From Kiritimatiellota bacterium (lineage in GTDB: Bacteria > Verrucomicrobiota > Kiritimatiellia > JAAZAB01), in contig VSJD01000007.1 of the NCBI GenBank assembly GCA_008636095.1, positions 1-10,000 of the forward strand: a stretch of DNA of 10,000 bases, written 5' to 3'. Positions 1-6,218 of this stretch are shown here, piece after piece. Both the position numbers and the translations under genes were made by a program. Position 1 is the stretch's first letter. The number at the start of each line of letters is the position of its first letter. The notes under the pieces are model-generated. The model saw only the letters and a list, made by a program, of their open reading frames with translations. It was not told the origin of the DNA and made no database searches.

Positions 1-349
1 TCAGCTTAAGAAGATATTCGTCCCCGCTGACCAGGCGGGCACCATAGCGCCCCTGCGTGACGTGTCCATGCCGATTATGGACCCAGTTGAAGTACACCCC
101 ATAGCCAGTCAGAATCCCATGCATGAATCCATTTAGATTACCACGCGGCGTTTCCACCACTAGGTGAAAATGGTTGGACATCAGGCAAAAAAGGTAGACG
201 CGCACTTGGCTGCGCTCCGCGACTTCCCCTATGCGCGTCAACAGATATTTCCGATCACCGTCCGTCTTGAACAGGACTTCTTGGCCGTTCGACCGGACCG
301 TAACGTGATAGATCGCACCGGGATACTCCACTCTGAGTTGTCGAGCCAT
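1..349 (-). CDS. REP-associated tyrosine transposase (RAYT, Y1/IS200-like family), C-terminus outside window
   Basis: Translating the minus strand from ATG 347-349 gives 116 residues that stay open to the window edge, so the C-terminus is missing. The N-terminus MARQLRVEYPGAIYHVTVRS is the typical opening of REP-associated Y1 transposases. It is followed by the metal-binding HUH-type motif SNHFHLVVETP and then YGVYFNWVHNRHGHVTQGRY, which carries the candidate catalytic tyrosine and the conserved F-N...GH...QGR block. Members of this family nick and rejoin single-stranded DNA at REP-like hairpins, and are usually single-copy domesticated relatives of IS200/IS605. An in-frame TAG lies four codons upstream, so the start is ATG or a GTG two codons before it. 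The family N-terminus favours ATG. A good -10 box lies about 50 bases upstream. The gene directly upstream on the same strand appears truncated where this unit begins. Confidence 0.93.
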   Translation of the reverse strand, partial: MARQLRVEYPGAIYHVTVRSNGQEVLFKTDGDRKYLLTRIGEVAERSQVRVYLFCLMSNHFHLVVETPRGNLNGFMHGILTGYGVYFNWVHNRHGHVTQGRYGARLVSGDEYLLKL

Positions 350-380
350 GCACACACTCTACGATACCTCCCACCAATAC

Positions 381-440
381 GCAAGTCTTTATTCTCTATT
401 ATAAGGGCTGACCCCACGGCTTTGTACTTTGTACTGCCAG
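381..440 (-). repeat. RAYT-unit flank containing a GGGGTCAG motif
   Basis: Read on the minus strand, this stretch has a duplicated TACAAAG (bases 421-434 region), then GGGGTCAGCCC (405-415), then TTATAATAGAGAATAAAGAC. A GGGGTCAGACC motif and a matching TATTCTCTA block recur at 2540-2620, in the gap between two other genes. From memory, GGGGTCAGACC-like sequences commonly border RAYT genes in PVC-type genomes. I take this as the upstream boundary of the transposase unit; the exact edge cannot be fixed from one copy. Confidence 0.5.
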
Positions 441-907
441 GCCGAGAAAAAAAGACTCTTAACATGTGAAAAATCGAAGCTTTCCCCCTCTTTAACAGGG
501 CGCTCGGCGCTGAAATCCCAGGCTATATCCAGCCATTTGCCATAAGAACCACCGGAAAATTCTTTGCGCATTAGCATTAGAATTTCATTGTTGTTAACAT
601 CAAAAATCTGCGCTTGCAAGTGTGTTCGCGCACTGGTGGAATTTAGCATCAATTTCCAGTTCAGAATGCCGTAGCCGCGCCAGTCCTGAACAGGTTCAAA
701 TTGCCGGGTAATATGCAACGTGCCCTTCCCCGCACATTCAAAACTCATGCGCAGGGCGTTAATGCCCTCCTTGGTCTCCACGCCAAGCGGTTTGATTCCC
801 GGTGTGGCCGAGAAACGCGCCGCATCGTCCATGGAATCAACCGTAATATCCGCGTGGGCCAGGCCGATTAATAGCGGCATCAATACTGCAATAGTCAGTA
901 ATCGCAT
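389..907 (-). CDS. Secreted protein of unknown function, probably truncated at the C-terminus
   Basis: 172 residues from ATG 905-907, chosen because GGGAAAGGG precedes it and it opens a clean signal peptide (MRLLTIAVLMPLLIGLAHA, cleavage before Asp20). An in-frame ATG 21 codons earlier would put a charged, lysine-rich tail before the signal. The mature part (about residues 20-157) has the alternating pattern of a beta-sandwich, with GYGILNWKLML, THLQAQIFDVNNNEI and KWLDIAWDFS. This resembles galactose-binding-like or carbohydrate-binding folds, but I do not recognise a named family. The last 15 residues (QYKVQSRGVSPYNRE) are encoded by the RAYT flanking repeat, including the GGGGTCAG motif. 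The native C-terminus was therefore probably lost when that unit arrived. It is likely exported. Function is unknown. Confidence 0.7.
   Translation of the reverse strand: MRLLTIAVLMPLLIGLAHADITVDSMDDAARFSATPGIKPLGVETKEGINALRMSFECAGKGTLHITRQFEPVQDWRGYGILNWKLMLNSTSARTHLQAQIFDVNNNEILMLMRKEFSGGSYGKWLDIAWDFSAERPVKEGESFDFSHVKSLFFSAWQYKVQSRGVSPYNRE
398..426 (-). promoter_or_regulatory. Candidate promoter of the RAYT transposase gene
   Basis: The minus strand carries a perfect TATAAT at 398-403. TACAAA (421-426) lies 17 bases upstream as a weak -35. The start codon is about 50 bases downstream. The promoter lies within the end of the upstream truncated gene, so it probably came with the transposase unit. 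The -10 match is strong, but the -35 matches the consensus at only about half of its positions. Confidence 0.45.
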
Positions 908-957
908 AATTTTTCCCTTTCCCTGAATTTGGGCCGACTTTTTTGCCATAACCTGAA

Positions 958-983
958 TCAGTGACAGCAAGCGCCGTCACTGA
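958..983. repeat. Perfect 8-base inverted repeat (TCAGTGAC...GTCACTGA)
   Basis: The arms 958-965 and 976-983 are perfectly complementary around a 10-base spacer. They lie 50-75 bases upstream of the start codon at 907. No run of T follows on either strand, so it is not an obvious intrinsic terminator. It could be an operator or an mRNA leader hairpin. Confidence 0.45.
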
Positions 984-1048
984 GCTTTTATCCGGTTGTA
1001 TTGCTGTAGCATCGTCCATCGCCGGATTTTCGATGGCCACACTATAAT

Positions 1049-1104
1049 GCTGACATTCCCGCCCCGTGTCAAAGCACGGGGTAAACTCCAGCGGGAATCC
1101 AGCA
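1049..1104. repeat. REP-like nested palindrome
   Basis: The inner stem CCCCGTG (1062-1068) pairs with CACGGGG (1075-1081) around a 6-base loop. Outside it, ATTCCCGC (1055-1062) is matched by GCGGGAAT (1091-1098), with partial GCTG/CAGC pairing beyond. The ATTCCCGC...GCGGGAAT frame is the layout of widespread REP-like intergenic repeats, which fits with a RAYT gene less than 1 kb away. There is one copy in this window, so mobility is inferred. Confidence 0.6.
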
Positions 1105-1130
1105 TCAACATTGAATATTTCCGAACGGGA

Positions 1131-1168
1131 CATCCCTTCCCCCATGGGGTACCCCATGGGAAGGGATG
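1131..1168. repeat. 38-base near-perfect palindrome upstream of a small ORF
   Basis: Bases 1141-1160 (CCCATGGGGTACCCCATGGG) are a perfect 20-base palindrome with no loop. Flanking arms CATCCCTT (1131-1138) and AAGGGATG (1161-1168) extend it to 18 paired bases per side, with one 2-base bulge (CC, 1139-1140). A loop-free perfect dyad suits a dimeric DNA-binding protein better than an RNA hairpin. It ends 15 bases before the ATG of the small plus-strand ORF at 1184. Confidence 0.7.
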
Positions 1169-1183
1169 AACAAAGAGGCACCC

Positions 1184-1333
1184 ATGAGACTGCGGGATTA
1201 CGAGGCCAAAGAAATGTGCGAAAGATTCTGGACACTACCGTACTGCCTTTTTGAAAGTGCGAAAAAGATCGTACGTTATCGACACTACCGGGACGGTAGC
1301 GGGCGCAGTCCGATTAATTCGAGTTGCTTTTAG
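1184..1333 (+). CDS. Possible small protein of 49 residues, unknown function
   Basis: ATG at 1184 is preceded by AAAGAGG, 7 to 8 bases upstream, and opens a 49-codon frame ending in TAG at 1331. The product starts MRLRDYEAKEMCERFWTLPY and continues with a Lys/Arg/Tyr-rich stretch (AKKIVRYRHYRDGSG). It is charged and amphipathic at first sight, with no signal peptide or membrane segment. It is the only plus-strand candidate in a window of minus-strand genes, and it sits just downstream of a long palindrome that could be an operator. It may instead be the 5' remnant of a longer gene: the last 10 codons look less protein-like. I do not recognise a family. Confidence 0.35.
   Translation: MRLRDYEAKEMCERFWTLPYCLFESAKKIVRYRHYRDGSGRSPINSSCF
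1231..1299. repeat. 10-base direct repeat and adjoining hairpin
   Basis: GACACTACCG occurs at 1231-1240 and again at 1281-1290, exactly 50 bases apart. The second copy runs into CTACCG-GGA-CGGTAG (1285-1299), a perfect 6-base stem with a 3-base loop. Both lie within the possible small ORF. Confidence 0.4.
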
Positions 1334-1431
1334 CCCACAGGATGCAAACTTTCGGAAGTGCTGCCTCGCCCATGCTTATTCCTCACACCATTTTCACCGT
1401 TTTTCCGCCACAGGCGAATCTACAGGTTACT

Positions 1432-2475
1432 CTAAGGGGTCGTGCAATAGTTGAACGGATACTCCAACACCTGCCACCATTCAAAGAAGATAGTGCCAGA
1501 GTTTGCCTCGTCTAAATCCGCAGAAATGTTAATAGTAGATTCTGTATAAGAAGACTCAATATTGTTGCATCCTATTTGAGTGTCGGCCTTACAATTTAAT
1601 ATCCGAATAAATTCGGTATCCGCTGAAAATATCAACTCGGCACTAAAAGAACTTATATTTGTAGATGGATTTGTGTCAAATTGCACAACGCCGTTTCCCA
1701 CATCCTGAACACCCCACGAATCCACCAGATATGGAACAGCTTTTCCCATAATGATTCGATGGTCACTTGACCACCCATCCCATGCGATAGAACTCATTTC
1801 AATATCATGTAGTGTCCCATTGGCCACCCCAACGTTCGACGCAATTCCGTGATAAATATAGTTAATGGGATGCTGATACTGTATTGTTCCGCCATATTTT
1901 ACATTCCGTGATATTACTATTCCAAAATTAGTTCCGGCACTAACTCCACCCCAATAAGGCATAGCAGGTAGGGTTTTTAGCGCATTCAGCACCTTACACC
2001 GCTCCTGAAAGTTCGTGACGTATATCCGCCACGGATCGTCGCCGTAAGTGACCGCATTTGTGCCGATCGCAGGCGTGCCTGTAAATTGGTTCGTCCAATC
2101 CCCGATCTTCATCTGCGCCCATAATCCCGTCACGGTCAGCATTACTATGTTAGTTGTGCCGTTATAGACCGTGCCCGGGTCCACATAATACGGCACGAGC
2201 GCCCTGATTTTGGAAGCCATGGCCCCCATCAGGCTCTGATCAAGATAAAATCCCGCGGTATTCGTAAACGGCACCACTTGGTACTGAACCGGATTGGTCG
2301 AATATTGCGTGGCCCAGCATCGTTCATTCATGCCACGAACACACTCCGCCCCCTGCGCCACAATATTGCCTATCTCACTCGCCGTCGGCCGGTTCGGATA
2401 GGATTCGGCATATCCACCGACAACCAGCGCCATGATCCAGAGCGCCACCGCCATAAGCAAATATCCGGCATTCAT
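1432..2475 (-). CDS. Secreted protein of unknown function (347 residues)
   Basis: The start at ATG 2473-2475 is preceded by AAGGGA and opens a signal peptide (MNAGYLLMAVALWIMALVVG, likely cleavage near GYAES). An ATG 21 codons earlier would add a polar extension before the signal. The mature protein has several Trp/Tyr-rich strands, six cysteines (residues 45, 53, 160, 295, 303 and 343) that could form disulfides outside the cell, and a helical segment around 150-170 (YVTNFQERCKVLNALKTLP). Residues 226-300 look like a beta-sheet-rich domain. There is no visible catalytic motif, calcium repeat or C-terminal sorting signal. It is separated from the upstream gene by 167 bases of RAYT-type repeat scar and so may have its own promoter. 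A weak TTGGAA/TAATAA pair precedes it but is too close to the start to trust. Confidence 0.8.
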   Translation of the reverse strand: MNAGYLLMAVALWIMALVVGGYAESYPNRPTASEIGNIVAQGAECVRGMNERCWATQYSTNPVQYQVVPFTNTAGFYLDQSLMGAMASKIRALVPYYVDPGTVYNGTTNIVMLTVTGLWAQMKIGDWTNQFTGTPAIGTNAVTYGDDPWRIYVTNFQERCKVLNALKTLPAMPYWGGVSAGTNFGIVISRNVKYGGTIQYQHPINYIYHGIASNVGVANGTLHDIEMSSIAWDGWSSDHRIIMGKAVPYLVDSWGVQDVGNGVVQFDTNPSTNISSFSAELIFSADTEFIRILNCKADTQIGCNNIESSYTESTINISADLDEANSGTIFFEWWQVLEYPFNYCTTP

Positions 2476-2539
2476 TTGTGATCCCTTATTATCCGCTAAT
2501 GCTTTTATTCCAAATGCCATGTCATTTTCCACCAACACT

Positions 2540-2625
2540 CAAGCCATTATTCTCTACTTATGGGACCCTATGCGTTTTCATATCCTTATTTCTTATTTCC
2601 AGGTCTGACCCCAATGCTTCCAATG
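2540..2625. repeat. RAYT-associated repeat remnant between two genes
   Basis: Plus-strand bases 2540-2563 (CAAG, C, TTATTCTCTA, GGG) match 382-405 just upstream of the RAYT transposase, allowing several differences. Further right, AGGTCTGACCCC (2604-2615) is the GGGGTCAGACC motif. Next to it AATGCTTC is tandemly repeated (2616-2632 region). I read this as a degenerate non-autonomous copy or scar of the same transposase system. It fills most of the gap between the stop at 2643 and the start at 2475. Confidence 0.5.
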
Positions 2626-2642
2626 CTTCGCTTCCGAACTAT

Positions 2643-3548
2643 CTATTTCGCAAACACATTTGTTGATTGTTGAGAAACACAATTGCTTTTACTGGTCAGG
2701 GCATCAACTCTCTCATCGAGTTGTTTGGAGGGAGAAAGATTGGTTACGAACGCACTAACCTGCTCCTTCGGTATTGCCGCCATGCCGAGCATGTCGGCAA
2801 GTTGTTTTGCCTTCGTCTTGTCATCCTGTGATGAACGGAGAACCTTCACAACACCGGGTAGAACTTCTTTCGCTGTACCCACGCTGAATGTGTGCTTTCG
2901 GTTGCCTTTATGGGAAAAGCTGTAGACATCGCCCTTCTCTAGGCGTTGTACGTAGTCCCGGCAGTCCCGGCTGACATATTCAACCGCGTTCGTGGGCGTG
3001 ATTGCAGGTTTCCGAGTAAGTGGAATGAGATTCTCATTGATCGTATGTCCATCCGTGTATATGACGGTAGCAGAGGTCTTATCGGAGTTGCGTCGTACAT
3101 CCTTTACGCAAGGAAGTGCCTTATATACTTTTTCTAACTCGTCGGCCAATTCACTTCGTTTGTGATGCGACGAAAGATAAGTCCGCACTCGAACCATATA
3201 ATCTACTACATTCTTGTCGTAAGGAGTTGAATTTACGGTTATGTTTGCAGGTAGTGATGGAAGTTCGTTCTCTGGTTTTGGAATTTCTTTCACCAATGGT
3301 GCATAATTGGCAATGAGTTGGTCGTTGATATAGATGGCCATGTCTTTCCGGGAGACCACATACGGAGCTTCAACATACTGACCTTCCACAAAAACAAAAC
3401 CGTTGGAAATCGGTTGACTAGTTGTGAAAACCGCGCCGACCGCATGGCTACCCTTTTCATCCGCTCCCTGGCTTAAATGTGCCGGAAGCAAGCAAAGGCA
3501 TATAAATAACGCCAACGTGAACAGAAATTGCGCGTTTTCTTGTTTCAT
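2643..3548 (-). CDS. Secreted protein of unknown function, coupled to the peptidase-like gene (301 residues)
   Basis: ATG 3546-3548 follows a strong AAAGGAG, which overlaps the stop codon of the upstream gene. The two genes are therefore almost certainly co-transcribed and translationally coupled. A signal peptide covers residues 1-28 (FLFTLALFICLCLLPAHLSQG). Residues 40-80 show the pattern GFVFVEGQYVEAPYVVSRK...IYINDQLI, a short beta-rich unit that I have the impression recurs in PVC secreted proteins but cannot name. Residues 115-170 hold a charged helix (HHKRSELADELEKVYKAL) then a strand pair (ATVIYTDGHTINENLIPL). The C-terminal third is helical and charged (TKAKQLADMLGM, SKQLDERVDAL). No catalytic motif is evident. 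Given the tight linkage it may be a partner, chaperone, inhibitor or substrate of the neighbouring putative peptidase. That is inference. Confidence 0.85.
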   Translation of the reverse strand: MKQENAQFLFTLALFICLCLLPAHLSQGADEKGSHAVGAVFTTSQPISNGFVFVEGQYVEAPYVVSRKDMAIYINDQLIANYAPLVKEIPKPENELPSLPANITVNSTPYDKNVVDYMVRVRTYLSSHHKRSELADELEKVYKALPCVKDVRRNSDKTSATVIYTDGHTINENLIPLTRKPAITPTNAVEYVSRDCRDYVQRLEKGDVYSFSHKGNRKHTFSVGTAKEVLPGVVKVLRSSQDDKTKAKQLADMLGMAAIPKEQVSAFVTNLSPSKQLDERVDALTSKSNCVSQQSTNVFAK

Positions 3549-3555
3549 GAAGATT

Positions 3556-3562
3556 CTCCTTT
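3556..3562 (-). promoter_or_regulatory. Strong ribosome binding site overlapping the upstream stop codon
   Basis: The minus strand reads TAAAGGAG (3563 down to 3556). TAA is the stop codon of the 3561-6179 gene, and AAAGGAG is a near-consensus Shine-Dalgarno site placed 7 bases before ATG 3546-3548. This fixes the start of the downstream gene and indicates translational coupling. Confidence 0.85.
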
Positions 3563-6179
3563 AGAATGAACTTTCGCGATTGTCGCCGCTTGGCGTGACA
3601 CGATTGCCATCCATCCGGCGGCCTTCCGTGCCTCCTTTATTGCGGCATTTATCGGCAACCGCCCGCATCGTCGTTGTGGCACCGCCCGTCTTGTCGAAGT
3701 CGAATCCCAATCCGTAGTAACCGTCGGCATTGTCGAACCAGCGGTGATTGGAAGTCGGACAACCGCTCTGCTTGATCAATGCCTCGTTGGCCGAGTTATC
3801 CTCACTCATGTAGGTATCAAAGACAATGCATCCCCAGCCTTTCCGGTTTTCTGCTGTTGTATCGGGAAAAACTGCATTGTCGGCAAGAGGTGCCGGGCAC
3901 AAGGTCGTCCAATCGTTACCGTCCATTTTTACATTATTTGTGTAACCGTTGCCGTCTTCGTAGGCTTCTCCCGCCGTACGTTTCCGGGTGCTGTCGGTGG
4001 TTCCATTCATCCGTTCCAGAAACTTCTTGTTCACATCGCGCGCCTCGGTCTCGTCCGTTGGGTTCCAATAGCCACTTCGCCAACGACCACCTGTCGCCTC
4101 TTTGACTGACGACTCTCCTTCACTGGGATTATCCGAGGCGGAGTAGCAGATAGACCACATGCCGATTGTCCGGTTGGCATCCATACCGGATTTCCAGTTG
4201 TCTGCAAGCCACTTACTGCTTACCTCGACGTAATAACCAAGACCATCCTCACGTTTCGTGACCATATTTGCCTCTGTGCCACACCAGGCATTGCAGGCGT
4301 TCTGACCGTTTGTGGTGTCCTCAGCATACACCGAAAGATGTTTGCCTACGGCACCATGAGATATAACGGTGAAGGCTCCGGCATTTGCCATGTTCTTATA
4401 GTTCGCGAGAGAGCAGTCCTCGAAGTTCGTATCGGAAGCACTGCTGTCACTGAACCAAGTTACCTTAAAACCTTCGTCTTTGATCTGATTCTGAAATTCC
4501 GTGCCGTCGCCGGTTCCCAGCGAAGGCAGTGAAGACCAGACATAGGCATTGCTGCTGACTGGCGTATATGAAATCGTTGGAATAATTACCATTGCCACTT
4601 TATCAGTGCAGGCAAAATTACCGTAACTGTATGACCACGCCACCATCACCTTGCCGGTCACAATGCCATCAACATAAAAACTGCTTGGAGAATTTGTGCT
4701 ACTCAAATCATAGGTTTTCGGAAGCGTGATTTCGGCCGTTTTATTTATAGTTGTCCAGACCTTGATCCTGTCTCCGCCTTCAATCGCTTCCAGCTTTAAC
4801 ACGCCGTTGGTCAACGCAGGGCGCAATGCCAGTTTGATTTCACCCAAATAGTCGGTGTTTGTGTTGATTCCATATCCATTAACGCAAATAATTCGGCCGG
4901 GCGCGTATTCTTCATATTGGTCCTCACCAGCGTCGTCCGCATCAATTGTTCCGTCGTTATTCGAATCAGTATCTATATCTATTTGCACCACCGTCACCGT
5001 GCAAGTGTCGTAACAATTGGTTAAATTGACGGCTGTGGCCAAGACTGTGTAATTAGTAATGATCGAGCCGGCATTAAATACAATACTCGTGCCTACCGCA
5101 CTTCCTTCAATGCTCGCTCCATCCTCCATCTCCGGAGTGATATCCCACTGCACGTTTGCAATGCTGTCCGGTATCAGGTGGAGGATGGTTGTATTGGTAA
5201 CGCCGACGTAAACATTGCTTTCCAGAATATCCACTTTGATCACCAAGAGATTCACTTCGTCATAAAAATTCGTATTATCTTTTGACGTAGCCCGGATTTT
5301 ATAATTCGTGGCAATATTGCCGGGCATGATTACCGCTTGCCATGCGCCGTTGGATATGATTGTCGCACCGTCTGAACCTGACAAATCTGGAATGGTGATC
5401 CACGTCACGCCCTGCGGGATATTCGTTCCGGTCACTGTGTATTGGGCCGGATTCGTGCTCCCCAACAGCGCGAAGGCATCACGCGGCGTAATCCAGATAT
5501 CGGGAATTATCAACTCATAATAAACATTCGTAATATCAACCTGATACGTACCGGAATCGCTTTGATTTATTCCCGGAAAATTGCTTGGAATTACCGGGCC
5601 GATATCAACAACATTGCTCACCGGACCATAAGTCCCCAGACTTCCAACAAAAACGTTTGTGATTGCCACCGGAATATCGTTCGTTGATGTCCACCAGACC
5701 GATGTTGACGATTGGAATGTAATCTTGTTCTGTAAGACCCACAAATACGCACTCCAACCTCCCACGGTATTCAGTGTCCCTCGAACCCATCCGACGTTGT
5801 CGAATATCTTACCGGGATAGTTTGACGGCGTCCAGTTATAAGCCAGTGCCGCATTCCACGCGACCAAGGCCGACCCACGGCATATTGGAAGCGCCATTTG
5901 CCGCTCAATCGCATACGTCTCGCTGGAATTTGTCTTGATCGAACCCTTCACAATATCCGTCAATTTATCAGCCGCCTCATTCAACTGATATTCGGTCGGA
6001 ATTTCAGGAAGGTTGGTAAATGTCACCGCCTCAAACTTAGGGGGAGTATGATGATAATATGGCGTCTCGGCAGCAAGAAATGCAGAATGCAGAATGAAGA
6101 ATGCAGAAACAATTATTGCCCGCGAAACACGCGAAAGGACGCTAAATTTTAAAGGCAAATATTTTACTTCGGATTTCAT
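3561..6179 (-). CDS. Large secreted protein with a putative clan CD (caspase/gingipain-like) cysteine peptidase domain
   Basis: 872 residues from ATG 6177-6179; the next Met is at 95, so this start is the only ATG that includes the signal peptide (about 1-37, core SAFFILHSAFLAA). Residues 45-400 are Thr/Asn-rich beta-sheet-like extracellular modules. Residues 401-422 (DIDTDSNNDGTIDADDAGED) look like a calcium-binding loop, followed by EEYAPGRII. The C-terminal domain (about 555-745) has hydrophobic-SHG (AFTVISHGA, His608) and, 70 residues on, hydrophobic-C (GMWSICYSA, Cys678). Next come SVKEATGG, RSGYW, a helix DVNKKFLERMNG and TAGEAY. That order (H-G, then Cys, then a helix and a G...A-x-Y helix) is what clan CD peptidases (C14, C25, CHAT) show. 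The fold call rests on pattern, not on a search. A cell-surface or secreted protease is the best guess. The N-terminal codons come from a dispersed repeat. Confidence 0.85.
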   Translation of the reverse strand: MKSEVKYLPLKFSVLSRVSRAIIVSAFFILHSAFLAAETPYYHHTPPKFEAVTFTNLPEIPTEYQLNEAADKLTDIVKGSIKTNSSETYAIERQMALPICRGSALVAWNAALAYNWTPSNYPGKIFDNVGWVRGTLNTVGGWSAYLWVLQNKITFQSSTSVWWTSTNDIPVAITNVFVGSLGTYGPVSNVVDIGPVIPSNFPGINQSDSGTYQVDITNVYYELIIPDIWITPRDAFALLGSTNPAQYTVTGTNIPQGVTWITIPDLSGSDGATIISNGAWQAVIMPGNIATNYKIRATSKDNTNFYDEVNLLVIKVDILESNVYVGVTNTTILHLIPDSIANVQWDITPEMEDGASIEGSAVGTSIVFNAGSIITNYTVLATAVNLTNCYDTCTVTVVQIDIDTDSNNDGTIDADDAGEDQYEEYAPGRIICVNGYGINTNTDYLGEIKLALRPALTNGVLKLEAIEGGDRIKVWTTINKTAEITLPKTYDLSSTNSPSSFYVDGIVTGKVMVAWSYSYGNFACTDKVAMVIIPTISYTPVSSNAYVWSSLPSLGTGDGTEFQNQIKDEGFKVTWFSDSSASDTNFEDCSLANYKNMANAGAFTVISHGAVGKHLSVYAEDTTNGQNACNAWCGTEANMVTKREDGLGYYVEVSSKWLADNWKSGMDANRTIGMWSICYSASDNPSEGESSVKEATGGRWRSGYWNPTDETEARDVNKKFLERMNGTTDSTRKRTAGEAYEDGNGYTNNVKMDGNDWTTLCPAPLADNAVFPDTTAENRKGWGCIVFDTYMSEDNSANEALIKQSGCPTSNHRWFDNADGYYGLGFDFDKTGGATTTMRAVADKCRNKGGTEGRRMDGNRVTPSGDNRESSF
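6078..6108. repeat. 31-base signal-peptide-encoding repeat, copy 1
   Basis: This stretch (plus strand: AAATGCAGAATGCAGAATGA and onward) matches 6920-6950 at 29 of 31 bases. It is itself a short-period repeat of GAATGCA. On the minus strand both copies are read in the same frame as the core of a signal peptide (FFILHS[AT]FL). Confidence 0.85.
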
Positions 6180-6218
6180 TCTATCTCTTTTTCGCGTTAT
6201 TTAGCGTGCTTAGCGGGC
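6118..6218. repeat. Inverted-arm dispersed repeat, copy A, spanning a gene start
   Basis: The left arm 6118-6146 (GCCCGCGAAACACGCGAAAG...) and the reverse complement of the right arm 6190-6218 match at 23 of 29 bases, so the element is about 101 bases with imperfect terminal inverted repeats. The start codon of the peptidase-like gene (6177-6179) lies inside it. The stop codon of the next gene upstream (TAG, 6218-6220) overlaps its right edge. The whole gap between the two genes is therefore repeat. Confidence 0.8.

Larger units (their letters stand above)
908..1431. other. 524-base gap without a well-supported gene, rich in palindromes
   Basis: This is the longest gap in the window. It holds a small hairpin (958-983), a REP-like double palindrome (1049-1104), a long near-perfect palindrome (1131-1168), a possible small plus-strand ORF (1184-1333) and a 10-base direct repeat with a hairpin (1231-1299). 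A 132-codon minus-strand ORF (837-1235) crosses it, but that frame runs through the palindromes and has no protein-like pattern. I see nothing in 1334-1431. No convincing promoter with both boxes was found for the gene starting at 907. Confidence 0.6.

Noticed and set aside
164..469. 101-codon plus-strand ORF
   Set aside because: It is antisense to the clearly recognisable RAYT transposase and to the end of the next gene.
1041..1048. Plus-strand TATAAT as promoter for the small ORF
   Set aside because: The -10 match is perfect but no -35-like sequence lies 16-18 bases upstream, and the ORF is about 135 bases away behind two palindromes.
837..1235. 132-codon minus-strand ORF crossing the gap upstream of the 389-907 gene
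   Set aside because: It runs through the REP-like and long palindromes, overlaps the signal peptide of a better gene in another frame, and shows no domain-like pattern.
1387..1425. Intrinsic terminator after the 1432-2475 gene
   Set aside because: A weak TTCGCC/GGCGGAA pairing is present, but on the minus strand it is followed by A residues, not a T run.
3545..3730. 61-codon minus-strand ORF overlapping the peptidase-like C-terminus
   Set aside because: It lies in another frame of a well-supported gene and lacks its own ribosome site.
3744..4109. 121- and 108-codon overlapping plus-strand ORFs
   Set aside because: Both are antisense to the peptidase-like gene, whose reading frame is continuous and has recognisable motifs.
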